Position numbers and translations under genes: made by a program | Part shown: positions 7,471 to 10,363 of the stretch, one piece after another | Layout: every line of letters starts with the position of its first letter | Position numbering within the stretch: the first letter of the stretch is position 1 | Notes under the pieces: model-generated | The model's database searches: none | The model's input: only the letters and a program-made list of their open reading frames with translations | Told to the model about the DNA's origin: nothing | Assembly: GCA_947567585.1 (NCBI GenBank) | Contig: CANONE010000067.1 | Location: 1 to 10,363 of the forward strand | Origin: an uncultured Clostridia bacterium | GTDB taxonomy: Bacteria > Bacillota > Clostridia > Oscillospirales > Acutalibacteraceae | Direction: 5' to 3' | Length of the DNA stretch: 10,363 nt

Positions 7471-8028
7471 ATGGAATCCTTACACCGGCAAGAGACGGTA
7501 ATGGAAACATATGATTGGAATGGCGCCAGCGCCCAACTGGTGGAGTGGACGGAAACCCTCTGGTGCGGCAAGGTCCTTTATGCCGAAGACAATGCCGGCG
7601 AACCGGACGTAGAGCGCTTGATGCGGGAGTTTGTGGCTTTGGGGGACAGCGGCGCTTCACCCTTCAATCCCGAAGAGGGCTGGGACGTATGCCTGAGCAT
7701 CAACTATCTGACCCGCCAGCGCCCCAGCGGAATCTTCTTCGGCTTTTTGGTGGAAAGCCGAAAGCAGCCTGACGGTTTCGACCTTCTATGGCTTCCCGGC
7801 GGACGGTTTCTGCGAGTGGAAATCAACGAACAGACCGCCAAGGCTCTGGAGGCCGAGCCCTGGGCAGGCGGCGTGCCGCCCTTTCAGTGGGTTACCGATA
7901 CCCTGGGCCCCCAGCTGGGCTTCTCCACCGGCGACAGCCCGCTGCCTATTGTGGAGTACTACCGCCACGCGGAGGACGGCGGCATCAGCGGCTGCTGGCT
8001 CTATGTGCCGGTGACGGCGAAAAAGTAG
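7471..8028 (+). CDS. Small GyrI-like / AraC effector-binding-domain-like protein
   Basis: The 185-residue soluble protein starts 3 nt after the GH3 stop. Its ribosome site (AGAGGGG, about 7457-7463) lies within the end of the GH3 gene, so translation is probably coupled. An alternative ATG at 7501 has a weaker site. There is no HTH, signal peptide or membrane segment. The strand pattern WDVCLSINYL (71-80), FGFLVES...DGFDLLWLPGGRFLRVEI (about 90-118) and C-terminal VEYYRH...GCWLYVPV (161-181) resembles the GyrI-like (SOUL/BacR-type) ligand pocket used by AraC- and MerR-type regulators and stand-alone sensors. That likeness is by eye and moderate. Position suggests it binds a substrate or product of the GH3 enzyme; this is inference. 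It ends about 100 nt before a strong terminator. Confidence 0.6.
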   Translation: MESLHRQETVMETYDWNGASAQLVEWTETLWCGKVLYAEDNAGEPDVERLMREFVALGDSGASPFNPEEGWDVCLSINYLTRQRPSGIFFGFLVESRKQPDGFDLLWLPGGRFLRVEINEQTAKALEAEPWAGGVPPFQWVTDTLGPQLGFSTGDSPLPIVEYYRHAEDGGISGCWLYVPVTAKK

Positions 8029-8126
8029 GCGCGCCTGGTTTTACGGTCTGCGGGATGTGCCGCTCCGGTGGTAAGTTCTGCTTTTCCATACTGCTGGACG
8101 CGGTCCGGCGCAGCGCTTGACCATCC

Positions 8127-8178
8127 AAAAAAGCGCGATAGAACCTCCTTTATCAACGGAGCTCTATCGCGCTTTTTT
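8127..8178. terminator. Bidirectional rho-independent terminator between the GH3 operon and larC
   Basis: A 16-bp perfect stem including its A/T flanks (AAAAAAGCGCGATAGA at 8127-8142 with TCTATCGCGCTTTTTT at 8163-8178) has an inner CTCC/GGAG pairing. A6 on the left and T6 on the right let it work for both the rightward GH3 operon and the leftward lar operon; the larC stop is 25 nt away. The remaining 98 nt (8029-8126) show no credible gene. Confidence 0.93.
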
Positions 8179-8202
8179 ATTCTTTTATAAACAGCTTGGC
8201 CG

Positions 8203-9426
8203 TTACACCAGCTTCACCGCCCCACGGGCCTCTTCCAGCGTGATCCCCTGTTCCCTAGCAATCCGCGCCAGGTCCTCATAGGCGGCCTTTTGCCGGACCA
8301 CACCCCAGCCCTGGGATTTCTTCACACGCACATCGCCGTATTTTGTGCTGGCGGTTATTTCGCTCCGCTCTAAAACATAACGGCTGCACAGCGTTTCCCG
8401 AACGCCCAGCGTGGTAGTATGCGCCAGCATCAGCCGGGCCATCTTCTCTTTGCTTTCCGGGGAGCAGAGGCAGGAAAGCAGAACGCCGGGGCGCCCCTTT
8501 TTCATGCCGATCGGCGTGGTGAAAACATCCAGCGCACCGGCTTCCAGCAGTATATCCATGGCAAAGGCCACGGCTTCGGGAGTCATATCGTCCAGATTGC
8601 AGCAGAGCTCCGCTATCCTGCCGCCATCGCCGCCGCTGTCCCCCAGCACGGCCCGTACAGCGTTCATTGCCTCGAAATCCTTTGTGCCCATGCCATAGCC
8701 GGTTTTTTCCACCCGCATCAGCGGCGCGGGGCCAAAGCCGGAGGCAAAATGCTTTAAAATGGCCGCGCCGGTAGGCGTACACAGCTCCCCGCGAACTTCG
8801 CCGCCATAGGTAGGCGCGCCCTGAAGAATAAAGGCGGTGGCCGGGGCCGGGACCGGCAGGATCCCATGGGCGCAGCGCACCTGCCCGCTGCCCACATGAA
8901 TCGGAGAGCAGAGCACTTGCTGGGGCGCCAACTCGTGCATCAGCATACAGGCGGCGGTTACGTCGGCCACAGCGTCCAGGGTCCCCACCTCGTGAAAGTG
9001 GATCTCCATAACGGGAACCCCATGGGCATGGCTTTCCGCTTGGGCGATTAGGTTATAGACGGCCAGCACGTCTTCCCGCACCTTTTCCGGCAAATCCAGA
9101 TGGGAGACGATGTGCTGGATATCGTGAAGCCCCGCATGATGATGCCCATGGGTGTGGCCGTGGCTGTGATGGGTTTCATGATGTTCATGGGCGCGTCCGG
9201 GCTCCACATCATGGCTGTGCTCCTCTTCCCCATGGACTGTGACGGTTACATGGGTACCTTGGACGCCGCATTTCACCGCCGGAGCGGCGCTGACGTTCAC
9301 GCCGGGCAGGCCCAGGGCGTTCAGCCGCTTTAAAAATCCTTCAGGATCTGGGTGCAATTCCAGCAGCGCGCCGGTAATCATATCTCCGGCGGCCCCCATA
9401 TTGCACTCAATGTATAAGGTTCTCAT
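8203..9426 (-). CDS. larC: Nickel pincer cofactor biosynthesis protein LarC (CTP-dependent nickel insertase)
   Basis: LarC inserts nickel into the bis-thiocarboxylated pyridinium nucleotide made by LarB and LarE, consuming CTP, to give the nickel-pincer nucleotide cofactor of LarA-type racemases. The 407 residues cover both halves of the former DUF111 family: the N-terminal part opens with LYIECNMGAAGDMITGALL (4-22) and contains EIHFHEVGTLDAVADV (141-156) and ELCTPTGAAIL (214-224). The C-terminal part starts near CNLDDMTPE (276-284) and holds TTPIGMKKGRPG (303-314). Both are in one frame, unlike L. plantarum larC1/larC2, which are joined by a programmed frameshift. A His-rich loop (65-105, 16 His in 41 residues) suits metal binding. 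The ATG has AAAGGAGA (9435-9442) 8 nt upstream. It follows larB by 34 nt in one operon. Confidence 0.95.
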   Translation of the reverse strand: MRTLYIECNMGAAGDMITGALLELHPDPEGFLKRLNALGLPGVNVSAAPAVKCGVQGTHVTVTVHGEEEHSHDVEPGRAHEHHETHHSHGHTHGHHHAGLHDIQHIVSHLDLPEKVREDVLAVYNLIAQAESHAHGVPVMEIHFHEVGTLDAVADVTAACMLMHELAPQQVLCSPIHVGSGQVRCAHGILPVPAPATAFILQGAPTYGGEVRGELCTPTGAAILKHFASGFGPAPLMRVEKTGYGMGTKDFEAMNAVRAVLGDSGGDGGRIAELCCNLDDMTPEAVAFAMDILLEAGALDVFTTPIGMKKGRPGVLLSCLCSPESKEKMARLMLAHTTTLGVRETLCSRYVLERSEITASTKYGDVRVKKSQGWGVVRQKAAYEDLARIAREQGITLEEARGAVKLV

Positions 9427-9460
9427 ACTAATTCTCTCCTTTATGCAAAAGTCAGAAATA

Positions 9461-10207
9461 TCACAGGTGGTTAATCATGCTGGCCAGATAACCGGCTCCA
9501 AAGCCATTATCAATGTTCACCACACTAACCCCGCTGGCACAGGAATTCAGCATGGAAAGCAGCGCCGAAAGCCCGCCGAAAGAGGCGCCATAGCCCACGC
9601 TGGTGGGCACGGCGATGACCGGGCAGTCTGCCAGCCCCCCTATGACGCTGGCCAAGGCCCCTTCCATGCCGGCAATGGCAATGATCACCCGGGCGCTCAT
9701 AATATCCTCCAGATGCGCCAGAGTCCGGTGCAGCCCCGCTACTCCCACATCGTAGAGCCGGACTACCTGGTTGCCCAGCACTTGGGCGGTAAGCGCCGCT
9801 TCCTCCGCCACGGGCATATCGCTGGTGCCACCGGTAGCCACCACGATTTTCCCCGCCCCGGTAGGCTCTGGCATACCGCCCACAATGCCCACCCGGCCGG
9901 TTTCGTTATATTCCAGGGGCAGGGTTTTTGCCACCACTTCCGCCGCCTCCCGGCTCATACGGGTAATCAGCACAGCGGCCTCCCCGTCTTTCCGCATGGA
10001 GGCGGCGATGTCCCGGATCTGCTCCGGCGTTTTCCCCGCGCCGTAAATCACCTCGGCCGCCCCTTGGCGCAGTCCCCGGTGGCGGTCTATTTTGGCAAAG
10101 CCCAAATCTTTGAAGGGCTCCATTTTAAGAGCCAGCACCGCTTGGTCTACCGTGCGGGCGCCAGTCCTGACGTCCTCCAAAATGCCGCGCACATCCTGTT
10201 GATCCAA
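9461..10207 (-). CDS. larB: Nickel pincer cofactor biosynthesis protein LarB (NaAD carboxylase/hydrolase)
   Basis: LarB carboxylates C5 of the pyridinium ring of nicotinic acid adenine dinucleotide and hydrolyses the phosphoanhydride, giving the dicarboxylated mononucleotide that LarE then sulfurises. The 248 residues include the N-terminal signature DRHRGLRQGAAEVIYGAGKT (41-60) and a PurE-like C-terminal domain with GGTSDMPVAEEA (126-137), DVGVAGLHR (153-161), AGMEGALASV (179-188), VPTSVGYGAS (200-209) and NIDNGFGAG (231-239). C223 in LNSCASG corresponds to the substrate-binding cysteine (Cys221) described for L. plantarum LarB. The start is TTG at 10205-10207, supported by AAAGGAG (10217-10223) 9 nt upstream; no better in-frame ATG is present. 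It is first in the larB-larC operon. larE and larA are not in the window. Confidence 0.95.
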   Translation of the reverse strand: MDQQDVRGILEDVRTGARTVDQAVLALKMEPFKDLGFAKIDRHRGLRQGAAEVIYGAGKTPEQIRDIAASMRKDGEAAVLITRMSREAAEVVAKTLPLEYNETGRVGIVGGMPEPTGAGKIVVATGGTSDMPVAEEAALTAQVLGNQVVRLYDVGVAGLHRTLAHLEDIMSARVIIAIAGMEGALASVIGGLADCPVIAVPTSVGYGASFGGLSALLSMLNSCASGVSVVNIDNGFGAGYLASMINHL

Positions 10208-10297
10208 AGTATAGCGCTCCTTTCAGAATACATCCTTTTCCTTTTGAGATGCAGCGTGCCAAGCCGCCGCCTCTCGGAAGGTATACTTTCCTGGAAA

Positions 10298-10326
10298 ATT
10301 ATAAAGGATTTTGGGCCGGGATGCAA
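10298..10326 (-). promoter_or_regulatory. Promoter of the larB-larC operon
   Basis: Minus-strand TTGCAT (10321-10326) and perfect TATAAT (10298-10303) are 17 bp apart. Transcription would start near 10291, giving a leader of about 84 nt that carries the larB ribosome site. The -35 box overlaps one arm of the inverted repeat at 10322-10339. Confidence 0.65.
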
Positions 10327-10339
10327 GCCCCGGCTTGCA
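10322..10339. promoter_or_regulatory. Inverted-repeat operator shared by divergent promoters
   Basis: TGCAAGCC-CC-GGCTTGCA is a perfect 8-bp inverted repeat with a 2-bp centre. Each arm overlaps the -35 hexamer of one of two divergent promoters, so a single bound dimer could control both. It lacks a U-tract and lies upstream of larB, so a terminator role is unlikely. The regulator is unknown. Confidence 0.6.
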
Positions 10340-10363
10340 AGAAACCGAAATCCATGGTATAAT
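10335..10363 (+). promoter_or_regulatory. Divergent plus-strand promoter at the window edge
   Basis: TTGCAA (10335-10340) and TATAAT (10358-10363, the last six bases of the window) are separated by 17 bp. It should drive a rightward gene beyond the window, plausibly the regulator of the lar operon or a lactate-related gene. No coding sequence of it is visible. Confidence 0.55.

Noticed and set aside
8029..8038. 10-bp palindrome AGGCGCGCCT just after the stop codon of the 185-residue gene
   Set aside because: Short GC palindromes are common in such DNA, and nothing links it to function.
8029..8120. Possible small Cys-containing ORF after the 185-residue gene
   Set aside because: It has no ribosome site and no family resemblance; it is the tail of a frame shadowing the upstream gene.
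10120..10242. Out-of-frame leader ORF overlapping the larB start (ATG preceded by AAAAGGAAAAGG)
   Set aside because: It is only about 28 codons with no recognisable or attenuator-like content; probably chance.
1..10363. CRISPR arrays, insertion sequences, tRNA/rRNA genes, prophage or integration sites
   Set aside because: No repeat-spacer pattern, transposase, terminal inverted repeats or structural RNA signatures were seen.

Overview
The window looks like chromosomal DNA of a fairly GC-rich gut-type clostridium (Bacillota, probably Oscillospiraceae or a relative). This rests on the strong AAAGGAGG-type ribosome binding sites, sigma-A promoters, A/T-flanked bidirectional terminators, a bacterial ATP-PFK, cytoplasmic GH127 and GH3 glycosidases, and larB/larC. 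The taxon is inferred from style and gene content, not from a marker gene. I see no mobile element, CRISPR array, tRNA or rRNA.

Layout from left to right. (1) Positions 1-329 hold the 3' end of a BlaI/MecI-family repressor gene on the plus strand. It converges on pfkA (394-1362, minus), and the two share a bidirectional terminator. (2) Positions 1363-1628 are non-coding: the pfkA promoter, with an operator-like imperfect palindrome over its -35 box. (3) A minus-strand pair follows: a CLC-type anion transporter with CLC-F-like features (3733-5016) and, downstream, a GH127 beta-L-arabinofuranosidase-like enzyme (1629-3671). (4) Positions 5017-5223 are a divergent promoter region. It drives the CLC pair leftwards and, from a perfect-consensus promoter, a GH3 glycosidase (5224-7467) plus a tightly linked GyrI/AraC-effector-binding-like protein (7471-8028) rightwards. 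(5) A second bidirectional terminator (8127-8178) separates these from the leftward larB-larC operon (10207 to 8203), which makes the nickel-pincer nucleotide cofactor. (6) The right edge (10298-10363) holds two mirror-symmetric divergent promoters whose -35 boxes lie on the two arms of one inverted repeat. This predicts a co-regulated plus-strand gene just outside the window.

How the genes may work together: GH127 and GH3 lack signal peptides, so they probably act on imported plant-derived oligosaccharides or glycosides, and PfkA feeds hexose phosphate into glycolysis. LarB and LarC perform two of the three known steps of NPN cofactor synthesis for LarA-type lactate racemases/epimerases; larE and larA are not in the window. 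No complete new system is evident. The best leads are the symmetric lar-side operator, the GH3 plus effector-binding-protein pair, the CLC-F-like transporter and the palindrome at the pfkA promoter.
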